Assembly (NCBI GenBank): GCA_028386065.3
Contig: JAKUCV010002441.1
Coordinates: forward strand, 34,419 to 98,418
Source: Turnera subulata
Taxonomy: Eukaryota; Streptophyta; Magnoliopsida; Malpighiales; Passifloraceae
Direction: 5' to 3'
Length of the DNA stretch: 64,000 nucleotides
In this document: positions 1 to 12,351 of the stretch, in pieces
How the letters are laid out: each line of letters opens with the position of its first letter
How positions within the stretch are numbered: position 1 is the stretch's first letter
Made by a program: the position numbers and the translations under genes
Notes under the pieces: generated by a model
The model's input: the letters and a program-made list of their open reading frames with translations, nothing else
Told to the model about the DNA's origin: nothing
Databases searched by the model: none

Positions 1-50
1 AAAGCTGTTATGACCACCAGTGGCCTTAGAATGAGGCGTAATTAAACGAT

Positions 51-536
51 CTAAACCAGCACAAAACCAGGTTTGAAACACCAAAACAAAAGAGTAGGGA
101 CCAGTGTTCCTCGCTTGTAGGAGACAAAAATGCAGCAACCGTCCATCGTCCCCAACAAACAAATCTGCTTTAACATACCGTCACTTTGGGCAAGGAAGAC
201 AGTCCACCCCCCACTCCTTGACTTTCCATTTGATCCATCAGCCACAACCCCAATTTTCCCACTTGCCATTTCCACCTTTGGCATCAGTGCAAGACCATTT
301 GAGTGGAGGACCCAAAAGTTTTCCTGGTTGTGCCAAAAGCTACTCTCAACAGGATGCGAATTGGATTGAGCCTTGCTAGTTAGTAGTGCTTTCCATAGAA
401 GCATACCCGAAGGATACTCTTCTTCCAAGCCAGCTTCATTTTCCTCCATCTTCCTATAGTCCACACGAAAGGGAAGTGTGTAGCCATGGGAGAGTAAAAG
501 GAGAAAAGATGAAGGATTAGAACTTAAACAAACCAA
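51..536 (-). other. Open frame of unknown status (161 codons)
   Basis: An uninterrupted minus-strand frame of 161 codons. I do not recognise its product. The part after an internal Met (MEENEAGLEEEYPSG) looks more protein-like than the hydrophobic start, and the frame is long for AT-rich intergenic DNA. There is no recognised domain, and no promoter or splice signal could be tied to it. It could be a gene or transposon fragment, or a chance frame. Confidence 0.2.
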
Positions 537-2460
537 AAATTTATGGTACTTAATGTTGCACTTGGTTCGAAATCAAGATATAAAAGGATTGAGGAAGAGA
601 AACTAAAAGGCGAGGGGTAATCTATGTTTAAGAGAGATCTAGATCTGGGAAAAGTTTGAAATTTGGAAAAAGTTTTAGAGAGAAGGGAGAGGATTTTCTC
701 TATCTAAAACTCATGACTAATGCCAAATACTAAAAGAGAAAGGAGCATTCAAGCCATTACAGCAAACCCTATTCTATAATCGGTATGAAAACAATAAATC
801 TCCAGTCTGGGACAATCGTAGTTCTTCAATGTTCCTTTTTTCTCCTTTTGCAATAAAACAGCTTTATATGAGAAGTTTACTCATTCTGTGATGGTTACAT
901 ACAACTGCAACAAGTAACATGGTTCTTCAAAGCCATGCCTATCCATTACACGATATCAACAGGTGAGATCAACTACATGTATAGTGACTAGCTTAAGTGG
1001 ACATTTTTCTACAAGTTTTCTCACCAGAACAAGTATCCTAGTCGAATACCCCCATTATAAACTCCACAGTTTGAATTTGAAAGATCTTTTCGACCCTATA
1101 GTTCCCACATAGCCATCTAATAGCCCTAGTTTGGTGTTTTTCTTTAGGAAGCAGCCAAATTAACAGTAATTTATTATACTACGATCTGAAACCTTGTGAA
1201 TTTTGGGGTTGGATTTGGTATCATTACTCGCATGCATGTGAATCTCCAAGACATGCATACTAGTCAAAAGTTAAAGATTGTACATGCTGCTCCTGGTTTA
1301 GGACATAAGCATACAAAATCAACCAAATGACAAAACACTAAACATAAGACTCGATATGCTTCCAGATGAACAAAAAGACATCTATTAGGATATAAGCATA
1401 TCTAATCAAATCAATTCTTAGGATCAAATATTTAAAAGTACATGTAGATGGTCTCTCTATGCAACTTTGACTTTTTCCCAAAGCAATATCCTAAGAGAGC
1501 TAAAAGACATAGGAGCAGGGCTTTGTGAAGGTGAAGTAAGAATCTGGTAATTCTGCTAATTCAATTCATAGATAACTACAAACATATTGATGTTTTTATA
1601 TTTCAATATCAACAAATGTAACAAATCCAGTAAAAACAACCAATGATATTTGGGAATGAGGATAAAATCAAGTAATCCTATTGATAAAAGCTTCATCAGA
1701 TCCCAACCATCATCTACATCTGGTCCTACCCAATATCATTAAGTACTGAAATATGGTCGACCAAGCTGAGAAAACATCAGCACGGATTGTACCTGAGTGC
1801 ATGAGAAAACAGACTGTAACTATATCGGTAGACATCCCGTAGCAAAAATTTGTACCACCTTGAGCACTTCATCACACCCGTAGGCAAATTATATATATAC
1901 ATCAACATGCTAAATAAACTAAGGAAGGAGAAAGAAAAGTAAAAGGAAGGAAAATGTGAACATGTTATGACGAGGAAAGACATAAGACATCTCGCGATAA
2001 AATTCCAAGCTGGGAAAGAGTAGAAGCAAGGTTGATGCACCTCTGGTGGGTCTGCTTCCAAGTCTACCTGACATCACCCTACACATTAGAAATTGTGTCA
2101 CCGTACACAGCTCAGATCACATCCGCTTCTTGTACTTGCATGCATGTGAATCTCCCAGACATGAGAAAACAGACTGTAACTATATCGGTAGACATTCTAT
2201 TCCTTGCAATTGTTTAAAGAAAAGGACATGTTCCCTCAAAAGGGAAAGTGACTACAGTTTAGTAAAGCAACGAAAGAATAAAAATACCAATTGAAAGTGT
2301 TAACTTCTTGTCTTCTCAAGATCCTGGCCTTCTTAACACATGAACGCAACATGCAGGAATGATAATACATGTTGAAGTCAATCCAACACTTTACAGGGAA
2401 GAAATCAATCCAAACCATGCCTAGCTACCATCACAGAATATCACTTAAAATAGATGTAAA
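537..2460. other. No gene seen; AT-rich, with a local duplication
   Basis: No reading frame here is convincing. It lies downstream (minus-strand sense) of the fourth recognisable cyclin H exon, where exons 5 onward would be expected, but I could not find the next conserved block (the CKIEENHV-type motif), so the cyclin copy appears to stop. Short duplicated segments are described separately. Confidence 0.4.
1801..2195. repeat. Direct repeat, 35 bp copies 360 bp apart
   Basis: The segments at 1801-1835 and 2161-2195 are identical (start ATGAGAAAACAGACTG). The bases just before the second copy (GCATGCATGTGAATCTCC, about 2138-2155) recur near 1231-1248. This suggests a diverged local duplication of a few hundred bases. 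No function is evident. Confidence 0.7.
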
Positions 2461-3078
2461 AAAGACATCGACAAACCGCACATTATGTGTTTTGGATCAT
2501 GTTCCATCACCGACCACTGAAGATAAAACCTTTTGAAGACAATTAGAGCTGTAGCCTGCAGGACACAAACCAAGCCCACATCATCATCAGTAAACCACGA
2601 ATCTTATCGTCATTATCCATTCTCTCCATCCTCATAGCTACACCAAAAGAATGTCCACAAACCTGAATTTTATGTGGGAAATAAAATGCACTGCACACTT
2701 CCCGAAGCTTATACTCGTAGTACACCCACATAAACTGTTCTTCCTCCACATTAAGTGGTTTCGGACACGAATGCTTATCAGCTGAAACACCAAAACAAAA
2801 AGAACACAAGCACACAATTATAACCAGTTAAAAAAAAAGACGAAACACAGAAAAATCATATCAGTTATTCAATTACCATTCTCTCCGGTATTAATTTGCG
2901 GTTCACGATAAGTTAATGAACCATTGGCACTTCTATTTTAGTTGTCCCATACTATACAAAAAAACAAAAGAAAGAATTAGAAAGAAATTATCTTCATAAT
3001 CATCTTCAATCATCATAATAATAATAATAACCATAATCACAGATAGATGTAGAGAGAGAGAGAGAGATAAGCTACCAC

Positions 3079-3170
3079 CTTCTTGAGCATTTGCTTCGCT
3101 TTTTGATTAGTACACCCGCATAAACTGTTCTTCCTCCACTAAGTGGTTTGGAGCGCGAATGCTTATCAGC
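3079..3170 (-). repeat. Chimeric exon 3/exon 2 duplicate inside cyclin H copy A
   Basis: Reading minus, 3170-3111 repeats the start of exon 3 (ADKHS..VEEEQFMRVY equivalent). It runs without an intron into 3110-3079, which repeats the end of exon 2 (KAKQMLKK) and is followed by a GT donor. The normal exon order is therefore reversed at this joint, as expected for an internal tandem duplication spanning the exon 2-intron-exon 3 segment. Each exon 2 copy is followed by a GA-rich microsatellite in its intron. Confidence 0.75.
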
Positions 3171-3427
3171 TAGAACACAAAACCAAAAGCACACAATTAG
3201 AAACCATTACACGAAGAAACAAAGAGAACAAGGGAGGAAAATCATATCATTTACTCAATTACCATTCTCCCCGGTATTAATTTGCGGTTCGTGATACGAT
3301 AATGAACCATTGGCATCTACTTCTATCTTAGTCGTCCCATACTTGGCACCAGGGAAAAAAAAAGAGAAATCATCACCATCGAGATCGCCATAATAATAAT
3401 AAGAACCGTAATCACAGAAAGATAATA

Positions 3428-3453
3428 GGGAGAGAGAGAGAGAGAGAGAGAGA
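3428..3453. repeat. (GA)n microsatellite
   Basis: A run of GA dinucleotides lies in the intron after cyclin H exon 2. Shorter equivalents sit at 3050-3066 and near 8970-8980, at the corresponding place in the other copies. They help show that all three segments descend from one duplicated intron. Confidence 0.9.
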
Positions 3454-4209
3454 TGCTATTGCCTTCTCGAGCATTTGTTTCGCTTTTTAATTGGGGGCTT
3501 TGTATTTTTCAACCTGAAGTAAAAGGAAGAAGAAAAGAAGAAGATACAATTTTAGAAAACGGTTAAAGATTCAAAATTTGCTGCGTAAACAAGAAAAAAA
3601 ATGTAGAAAATAATCGAAACTTTCTTTTTGCTTTTGGTTCTGTTACTGTGGTGTTTGGGAGGAGTGAGTGAGTGAGCTTACGAGCTGTTGAGGAGTGAAG
3701 ACCCCACCTGGCTCGGTGAGTTGAGGTCTGGAAATCAGCCATGGAATCGCAACTCGGTAACCCTAACTTGGCCTAGCCACTTTAGAATTCCCCCCATTTT
3801 AGAGCTGACCAAGTGTGAAAAAGCACAAGAGAGGAACCTACCATGATGAAATTCAAGTTGCATACTAGTCAATTGCATCATATTTCCAGCCAAAATACTT
3901 ATAAGTTTTGCTGCACCTTTTTTCCTTCTAAATAAATTCCATGCAATTCGCTCACATGATAAGGTTTAGAGCAAAACATTCAAAAACAGTATCATGCGAA
4001 CCCATTGAAAGTTCCCAATATCGGATTATCTGAATCAGTTTCGTACATTTACGTTTTACCAAATAGGACAGCAAACCAAATTTAGTTAATTAGGATAAAC
4101 ACAGCAGATGTAGCTGGAGCATTGCCAGCAATAGCCATACTCTTGCTCATTTTTGTACCAGAAACCCAAGCTTTTGCTGTAGTTCACATCTATTTATGAT
4201 GGTTCTCAC

Positions 4210-7200
4210 CTGGATAGCATTGGCAATCATCAACCGGAACAGTGGTGAAGAATATCGGATACCCACTACAGTTAAGAAGTTGTCAACTGGAGCAAGAATC
4301 TGACTCTTTTGGGGCTTCAAGGATGGATATGCCAGTCTTGGTTTTATTCTTCAAGAAAAGAACCTAACCACCATTATTAATCATGAGACAAACAAGTGCT
4401 TCTAATACTTACTTTGGAACAGAAAGTATTTACAATGGCCAGATGTTTTCATTTTTTGCCTTAGGAGGAAGACTGACCTCCCAGTTAGAGTTGTAAGAAA
4501 AGTCCAGGCTGAAAATAGTTAGTTAGACATTGATCTAGAAATAGATCAAGAATAATCTTGCAGCTGGCATGGTATTGTCAATCGTAGTGAGAGGCTAGAA
4601 TTTGAAACCAATAGCCCCAAACAAACAATACATTGCTGATAATAGTACCAGAAATACAAAAGATCATGGTAGCAGAAGACAGTCACATCCATACAAGTCC
4701 TTGTTATCTGAAAATTTAGTTACAAGTCAATCAAGCAAGAAAGTAAACTGAAAATAAGAGGAAGACCTGTTGAACCAATCACCAGAGTTGTATGAATGAC
4801 GGTCAATTGATTTTGAACGTAATAGCTCATCACCAGCGTGAAAAAAAATGGTGCTGCCTATGTATTGTTCTCATTATGAAAACATCAAAGTAAAATCAGT
4901 GAACCAGAAATGGAAAAGATCAAGGTGCACTTAATCATGCATAATTCAATAAAGATTTTAAAACAGTATAGAGTAATGCTATACACATTATGTTTCAACA
5001 AATTTTAGACCAAATTGATGCACTAGGTTGTCTTCTTGTGCCTAATTAATGGCTCTGCAAATTGCATCAACTACTCTTTACTTGACACATCAATTTGCCT
5101 CTGAAGTTTCATTAGTCTACAATTGCATTATCCTGATATTAATAGGCAAAAATTCTACCTGAGACAGTGCAATCATAGTTGTCGCCAGATGATTCAGTCT
5201 GCACCTATCATCTACAGATATTTCCGCTGGAGTCTACTGGCAAAGAGACAAGTTAGAGCAGTGTTAGCTATACATTTTGGATATCCCATAGCACGTGTGT
5301 CCACCAGCAAGGAGACAAATACGAAAGGAGTTTTTTTTTTTTTTAAAAAAAAAAACTTTAGAGAACATACTACATACCTTCAGACTCACAATGTCAAATA
5401 GGGTTTCATTGGCATGAGCTGCACAAGATTTCTCCCCCAATTCTTTCTAGTCGAGCCTCTGATCTGCCAAAAAACCAAGTTGTTCATCAGGAGTTCAGAA
5501 CAAACCCATTTCCATCTAATATCGGCATCAATTATTGGATGGCCTTTAACAACTGTTGTCTTCATCATGAATGCTATGATACACGGTTAAGAATCAGGCA
5601 ATGTATACTTGCGAGAGCATATCTTTTTCAACAGAGAATTAAGCTCCAGATTTATGTTGACCAATGGTTGCCTGTCCGTTGTGTCATTCTCAAAGACTAA
5701 TTAAATTTATTTCAGACTGGCTAGAAACCAATCACGAATGCTAATGTACTTAATAGATGGCAGATATACCACCAATTCTAGATCTATATGACAATGAAAA
5801 TAGTTAGAACATCTAGAGGATATAAAAAGATGTGTCATCCACAGGACAATAAATACCTCATTCCCTTTACTATCAGTTAGCAAAAAATCCCTCAAATTTG
5901 CAGCCATCCCAACCTGGAAGATGTGAACAAATTTAGTATGCGGGAATGATACCTTTTAAATAGGCTAGCAGAAACTTACTGGGTCAGGATGAGGAAAAGA
6001 AAACTACCACAGAGTTCAATACAGAGTGTGGCAGAAAACAGCTTTGAAATATATATATATATAAAAAAAATGATGTGTTTATAGAAATTTTAGATTCTGC
6101 AATGGAATAGCGAATGTTATATGCAGTTATGGAATATGGTATTACTCCATAGCATCTACTCAATTGGACAGTCCACCTAGTATGAACCGAGGGGAAAAAA
6201 TAAAGCTTTGAATGAACCAGTGGGCACCTCCAGTTCATTTCAAAGCTAATCGTTACCTCAACTTCACAAGCTTACCATGTTCATCATTAAACTATTTCGA
6301 TATAAACAGGTCCGGTACTCCTATTAATACTAATCCAAGATCAAATATGGAGTGCATTCAAATGAATAACCTGGATGTGATCCTTTGCTGTAGCAAGCAT
6401 GACTGCTTCCACGTCTTTTCCACCATGATCATGACCATTAGGCTACAATAGATGATTCTGCTATTATTGATGTAGCTGCTGAAATACAAACGAAAAAGTA
6501 AAAGAAATACAAACAGAAACTTCTTTGCTCTCATACATGACAGAAGATTCAACTTCACCAGTGGACAGTAAATAACTGATGCATTTCAAGAAAGATGCCG
6601 ACAAGAAGCTGCTGATGATTAGGATGAACCTATGATTCTAAAAGAGAAAACTTCAGTGACATCAAACAAACAATGATACATGCAACATTAGACCAGTGCC
6701 AAAAGGGGATCCCCCAAGCATTGCATCCCGAATACCATCATTGAAACTGGAATAGAATTGAAAATAGTCCACACATTAACAAAATATTAAAGAATGATTT
6801 ACTTAATCATCTTTGTAAAAAATTATTCGAATGAAAAGCCAGAAGCAATTGCAGCATATAGAGACTATAACATACCATCTAAGGTGTAGGCATATATTTT
6901 TAAAAAAGAAAATCTTCAATCTTTTTTCTTAATACCAATCGTAATTAATAAAGTTTAACTCATATAGGCAGCAGGTATTGATATGCTGTTCTGTTGTCCA
7001 AAGTTCAACAGTGTTGTTGATTTCTATTGAAAATTTCCAGCACAGAAAATAAGAAGAAAAATTACTAGACAATCAAAGATGCTAAATAACAAACAATACC
7101 TCCCAGTTCCAGTCCCATGCAGATTGAACCGAGAGGCATTAATCCCACGCCCATTACTAGCAACTTCACCTAAATCCCAACCTTCGCCATAACTAGAAAC

Positions 7201-8134
7201 ACAAATAATAACTGCCCAAGTTATGCCAGGCTAAGAAGAAAGAAACCAGAAACTCATAGTAACTATAAAACTTGGAATGTTTCGTGGGGAAACAAAAGTC
7301 ACCCCATGACTATGTACTTACATGTTGATGGCTGAACCATCGTCCCCATCACTTTCCTTCCTTAAAGAATGAAGTGCAGCTTTTGCTTTCACTAAACACA
7401 CAGAGAACACTGAGTTGCATGGCTTATGTTCGTCTCCAGCACAGCATAATACTGAGAGCCACAGAAAGTACAGAGAGGATTTGAAATGACAGAATACACA
7501 CATCATCAGGTGATATTCACATAATTACTTGGGGCAACCCAGCTAATCAACCCCTTATATCAAATAACAAAATTATCCATTCTACCTGCAATCAAGCTAA
7601 AGTGACAAATGCTACCGCAATATTAGTATAATGATTTTAAATATAATCACTGATAACTATGACAATAACAGGAAATGCAGTCACCAGACAATAAAAGATT
7701 TAGAGAGAGGCACGTACCATTGTACTTTTCATGGACCCATAAGATCAAAGCGGAACCTGTCAACCTGGAGAAAGGAAGTTAAGTTCAACTATTAACAAAT
7801 CTAGCAAAGCACCTGTCCAGTTCGCGACCAAGAAAAGTGCCAAAAAGTGCTAGTTTTTCCCATAAACAAACAATAAATTTTCATGAAAGTTGAGTAGATA
7901 ACTCTTCTAATTAGAGAAAGAGATGAAAGTGGCTTTCAATTTTTTTTTTTTTAAAAAGCAAAAAAATGCAACCCCAAGGTGTATAACAGGGGAGGCCGCC
8001 ATTAACTACCCAGTTCAAAATATCATCAACAATCAAGCGCTCAACCATGTAATGCTCACTAGCAGTGTTATTCACACAGCCACTATTCTCGATAAACCCA
8101 TCACTGTTCCTTCTCAGATAATAACCTGGAACAA
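4210..8134 (-). pseudogene. LDA-like: Limit dextrinase (pullulanase-type) gene, 3' half, broken
   Basis: Limit dextrinase cleaves alpha-1,6 branches of starch in plastids (GH13). Exons readable on minus: 8134-8001 (IVPGYYLRRNSDGFIENSG, ASEHYMVERLIVDD); 7764-7718 (VDRFRFDLMG, nucleophile region); 7391-7322 (VKAKAALHSLRKE); 7192-7100 (YGEGWDLGEVASNGRG); 6746-6695 (FNDGIRDAMLGGSPFG); 6442-6371 (PNGHDHGGKDVEAVML); 5913-5857 (VGMAANLRDFLLTDSKGNE); about 5440-5378 (ANETLFDIVSLK); 5233-5159 (TPAEISVDDRCRLNHLA); 4857-4767 ([18 protein letters not shown]); about 4340-4210 (ILAPVDNF..IRYSSPLFRL). Most borders keep AG/GT. Defects: a TAG just before IVPG, a frameshifting deletion after DLMG, and the conserved HDNET block reading HANET, so the conserved catalytic Asp is gone. 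The first half of the enzyme is absent. It lies between two cyclin H fragments. Confidence 0.9.
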
Positions 8135-8645
8135 TCTACTCAGAAGATTTCATCACTAACCCGAACAAAGCTTCAGCTATCAATAAATGAACAGGGATCC
8201 TAATTTCTGACCTTTTAAATGAGCAGGCATGTGTCGGAAAACAGTCATGCACAATTGATGTTTCTGAGAAGACTTTCGGTTCGAGCAGCTGCGGGAATGT
8301 TGTCAAGAGACTTGCTGTGGAGGCTGCATGTTAGAACCCATCATAGAAGATGTTAGGAATTTTCACTCAGCTTATGTTAGCTCAGTAGTTATTAGAGCTC
8401 TTATTTGAATCTCGGGTCGCAATTTTGAATGGAATAAAAATCAATTTTTGCATATATTTGTTTGTTCTGTTCCTCTTAATAGCATGCATGGTCTGTTCAT
8501 TTCAAAGTAATGAGTCGATAGAATTACAAGCGCGGAAAGAATATTACTCAGATGCGTTTGCTTCCGAAACACTTTGCAAAATACTACCTAGTCTGATGTT
8601 ACATGAAAAAAGCTTGCAAATAGGCCAAAGCATAAACCAAGAAAA

Positions 8646-9272
8646 CTGTTCTTCCTCCACCCGCATAAACTGTTCTTCCTCCACTAAGTGGTTTGGAGCG
8701 CGAATGCTTATCAGCTAGAACACCAAAACCAAAAGAACAAAAACCAAAAGTACACAATTAGAAACCATTACAAGAAGAAACAAAGAGAACAAGGGAGAAA
8801 AATCATATCAGTAACTCAATTTCCATTCTCTCCGGTATGAATTTGCGGTCCGGGATACGTAATGAACTATGAGCATCTACTTCTATTTTAGTCGTCCCAT
8901 ACTTCACACCAGGAAATCATCATCATCGTCATAATAATAATAATAGCCGTAATCGCAGAAAGAAAATAGGGAGAGAGAGAAGCTATTACCTTCTCGAGCA
9001 TTTGTTTCGCTTTTGAATTGGTGGCTTTGTATTTTTCAACCTGAAGTGAAAAGAAGAAGAAAAGAAGAAGAAACAATTTTTTAAAAAAGGGTTAAAGATT
9101 CAAAATCTGCAGCTTAAACAAGAAAAGAAACGTAGAAAATAATCGAGACGTTCTTTTTTGCTTTTGGGTTCTGTTAGTGTGGTGTTTGGGAGGAGTGAGT
9201 GAGTGAGCTTACGAGCTGTTGAGGAGTGAAGTCCTACCTGGCTCGGTGAGTTGAGGTCTGGAAATCGGCCAC
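8646..9272 (-). pseudogene. CYCH;1-like: Cyclin H-like gene, 5' part, broken (copy B)
   Basis: Second copy of the cyclin H 5' region. Exon 1 (9272-9213) begins GTG where copy A has ATG, and the RW codon pair has become R-stop (TAG), although the rest (DFTPQQL) stays in frame, unlike copy A. Exon 2 (9040-8990) is intact (VEKYKATNSKAKQMLEK) with a normal GT donor. Exon 3 (from 8714) is truncated after the EEEQF segment, where a 15-bp piece (CTGTTCTTCCTCCAC on plus) is repeated. The introns match copy A, including the GA and AAT microsatellites. Similarity upstream of exon 1 continues to about 9305. Start loss and the stop make this copy non-coding. Confidence 0.85.
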
Positions 9273-9305
9273 GGAATCGCAACTCGGTAACCTTAACTCG
9301 GCCTA

Positions 9306-11064
9306 CTAACTTACTAGTAGTAAGCCTCTGCTCGGGTTGTGTGTTGTTTCTGACAGTGGGAGTAGTGAGGCTCGGGGTTTTGGGTGTGGATTCGTTCCGG
9401 CAGTACACATAAGCGAATTCCGATAAGAATCCGGCACCCCGAGCTTGTTCTTGATTAGCACTTTGTTTGTGTTGTTCTTGTTGATTCAATTTTGGGTACG
9501 GTTCACGGGTTTGGCAGATTGTTAGAGTGACGTTTCCGGGCTGCTGTGTATGTTTTCGGCAACTCGGGTTGCTGTTCCGGCGGGACGAAATCTTCTACGG
9601 CGTTTCACGGTACTACCCGATGATGTTGTCTTTTTTTTCACACATGGCATGTAATAATTAAACGAATATATTTGATGTATCGGGAGTAATCGGGATTAGT
9701 GGAAACCGTAAGCGGGGAGTGAGTGGCACGTTGCCGGGAATATGTCCGACGTGTATAATCTTTGGACGGGAACCGGAACTAGGCCCAATAATATAACACT
9801 ATAACCTAGGAGATGATACTTTGGATCTATTAAACAGTGGGCTTCGAGCCCAGGTATGTTTGGATTAATGGTCGATTTTGAGAAGATAAGCTTTAGGTCC
9901 GAGTTCGTAATTGGGTTGTCAATTGGGCTTAATAGATTGTGCTTCAGGCCCGGATAAAGATCTTGGACTTGGTTGGGCTTTGTTCTATGATTAAATATTG
10001 CCATACATACAGGCTGCATTGGCCGTTCTTCAAAGGTCGAGTCGAGTGGCCATGATTTCCCCCTCTTGGAATTTGAAACAAATTAAGCATATTTTATGAT
10101 GCATGATAATTAAATTATGCATATTGATAACATACTTTTAATTATATTATTTTCCACATAAATAAATAATTTTGATCATGTATATAATACATCTATTGCA
10201 ATCACAACTAGATTAAATTCAATTATTTTTACAGATTTTTTATTGGCCAACAAAGCATAGGAACTCCAGCTGGTTTTTCCTGTTCAGGTTAAGTGTGTGA
10301 CCAAAGAGATTGAAGATTGGTGCATGCAATTTTAATGATGTTGAGATTTACTATGTCCCACCCTTGACATGGAAACCAATTAATTGAATAGTGATATGAT
10401 ATATGCCCCACATGGATGTATCAATAAGAATCTCTTAATATTTATAACATTATTGATTATTGGCTAGTGAAATCAAATAAATAATTGGAGGTGGAAAAGA
10501 ACTACAAAAGAGTGTGAGTGTCTCAAACTTTTCAGGATAGATTTCTAAGAAATACTCAGCCGTGACTTTCTCAGAAGCTTCCTGTTGGTAGGTCTGTCAC
10601 GACAGATTGTAAACAAACATACTATAAATGATGGTATGAGCCCTGAGCAAGTGACAATAACCCCCTGTTTAGTAACAAATCCAAATGGAAATTGAATTTA
10701 ATTCCTAAAATATTTTTGTCTATGTATACATATTGGTAGTTATAAGATCAAAATGAATTTATTTCCCATTTGCAATTGATACCAAACGGACTATAAGAAA
10801 CTTTTGAAATACGATTTACTGTTATTTCTCTCTGTTATGGAAAGGAAATGAAGCATTACCTTTCTAGTACAAAGAAATCTTCAGGACAAAAAATCAATTA
10901 TTTGGAATTCCTTATTGCAGAAAATCATTATCCAGCAATGGTTTCATGAATTTAAGCTTCAAAGGATTTGATCTTTTACTACCACAAGAACGGAAACATC
11001 TGCTTCTCAGGAGCTTTCTTACAAAACACACATCCTTTCCTAGACTATTTATATGTCTAAAACC
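9306..11064. other. No gene seen; intergenic
   Basis: Apart from short chance frames on minus (9489-9310 upstream of the cyclin H copy, and 10019-9696), nothing resembles a known protein. From about 10.07 kb the DNA is very AT-rich. No terminal repeats or tandem arrays were found by eye. Confidence 0.4.
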
Positions 11065-11532
11065 AATCAGTTTGCAAAAATGAAGCAAGTGATTTTACTT
11101 ATTTATCCACTGAAAATTTATATATTACAAATTATGCTCTGCACAGTTTTTTCTTTTATACAAATTGAAATAGTGAACTACCTAATACTCACTTTTCCAC
11201 CCAATAAAATAATACACAGTGTTGCGGATGCATAAAAAGGGAGAATAATAAATGAAAAAGAGGTTCTTACTGGTACAAGGCCATTGATTTTTTTTACGAA
11301 TCAGTTTGCAAAAATGAAGCAAGTGATTTTATTTATTTGTCCACTGAAAATTTATATATTACAAATTATGCTCTGCACAGTTTTTTCTTTTATACAAATT
11401 GAAATAGTGAACCACCTGATACTCACTTTTCCACCCAATAAAATAATACACAGTGTTGCGGATGCATAAAAAGGGAGAATAGTAAATGAAAAAGAGGTTC
11501 TTACTGGTACAAGGCCATTGATTTTTTTTGCA
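11065..11532. repeat. Two-copy tandem duplication, 234-bp unit
   Basis: Unit 1 (11065-11298) and unit 2 (11299-11532) are nearly identical head-to-tail copies. Both start AATCAGTTTGCAAAAATGAA and end near GGCCATTGATTTTTTTT. Only a few substitutions separate them, so the duplication is young. The open frames inside are AT-rich chance frames present in both copies. Confidence 0.9.
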
Positions 11533-12351
11533 GATTTTTTTGTTATTACAAAGGCGTTCTGTCCACTCTTTTCCCATCATCATTCCTCACTCACAAACCA
11601 TTCTTTCCTTTTGTTTTTTTTTTCCAAAATCTATTTTCTATCCAATCCCTTATTCTTCAATCTATTTCCTCATGTTTGTGTCTTTTTGTTGAATCAAATA
11701 AAATTTATTACCTAAACTTGATTAGGGAACTATAACAATATGTACAATTGGATTAGAGATAAAAAAAATTAAAGAATTAAAAAATATAAATTAAGTAACA
11801 GAAGCAAGGCCATAGAAGATAAGACTATGAACTAGATGTATCTACAAACCAAATGCCCCAAAATTTACAATGCCGTTACATTTATATTCTTATATAATTT
11901 TATATATTTAAATTTGGCATGTTAATTAGCTAATAATAAAACTATAATTATACTTTTGAGATAGCAGTAACCTATCGAAATAAAATTAACACCAACTAAA
12001 AATTTCGGCAGCAAGGCGCTGGCATGCGGCTAGTGATTTTCTAAATGACAAAATCCTCTAAACTCTCAGAAAATGGAGACTGCCATCCATACATAGCCAT
12101 GTTGACATTTCTAGCCACACATTTTCATAACTAATAATTCCAAATTTATAGCAAAAGTTGGAAGTAGAAGAGCGAATATCATCACCTAACAGAAAAGGCT
12201 GCATTTCTTGTAGTACCTGAATGCAATCCTTCTACCATATAAGGGGTGTCAAGATGCACCTAATCTAACAAGATATGAATAAGGCACAGAAAAAAATATG
12301 GCACATTTCTTACTCCAGCTTGTCTATGCCTCCTTCTATTAGAAATCCCTG
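11533..12351. other. No gene seen
   Basis: AT-rich DNA with long T and A runs between the tandem duplication and the PMEI-like fragment. No convincing frame or repeat structure was found. Confidence 0.4.

Larger units (their letters stand above)
2482..3742 (-). pseudogene. CYCH;1-like: Cyclin H-like gene, 5' part, broken (copy A)
   Basis: Cyclin H is the regulatory partner of CDK-activating kinase and part of TFIIH. Four exons can be read on the minus strand with splice-like borders. Exon 1 (3742-3682) encodes MADFQTSTHRARW. Exon 2 (3513-3463) encodes VEKYKA..KAKQMLEK. Exon 3 (2781-2663) encodes [16 protein letters not shown] and [13 protein letters not shown]. Exon 4 (2555-2482) encodes [19 protein letters not shown]. 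These match the N-terminal half of plant cyclin H. Defects: an extra G after the RW codons of exon 1 shifts the frame; exon 2 has an in-frame TAA; its donor reads GC instead of GT; and a chimeric exon copy lies between exons 2 and 3. Exons for the rest of the cyclin fold were not found. Exons 3 and 4 are otherwise intact, so decay may be recent. The family call is firm; loss of function is inferred. Confidence 0.85.

Noticed and set aside
4080..4195. Possible further limit dextrinase exon
   Set aside because: A minus frame gives KAWVSG-like sequence vaguely resembling the next conserved block, but it needs gaps and has no clear splice site.
8425..8718. 97-codon plus-strand frame with a hydrophobic start
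   Set aside because: Its second half is the antisense of the truncated cyclin H exon 3; the hydrophobic start is typical of AT-rich chance frames.
9100..9489. 129-codon minus frame
   Set aside because: It reads through cyclin H exon 1 of copy B and its intron in the wrong frame; no independent support.
9696..10019. 107-codon minus frame
   Set aside because: No recognisable domain and ordinary intergenic composition.
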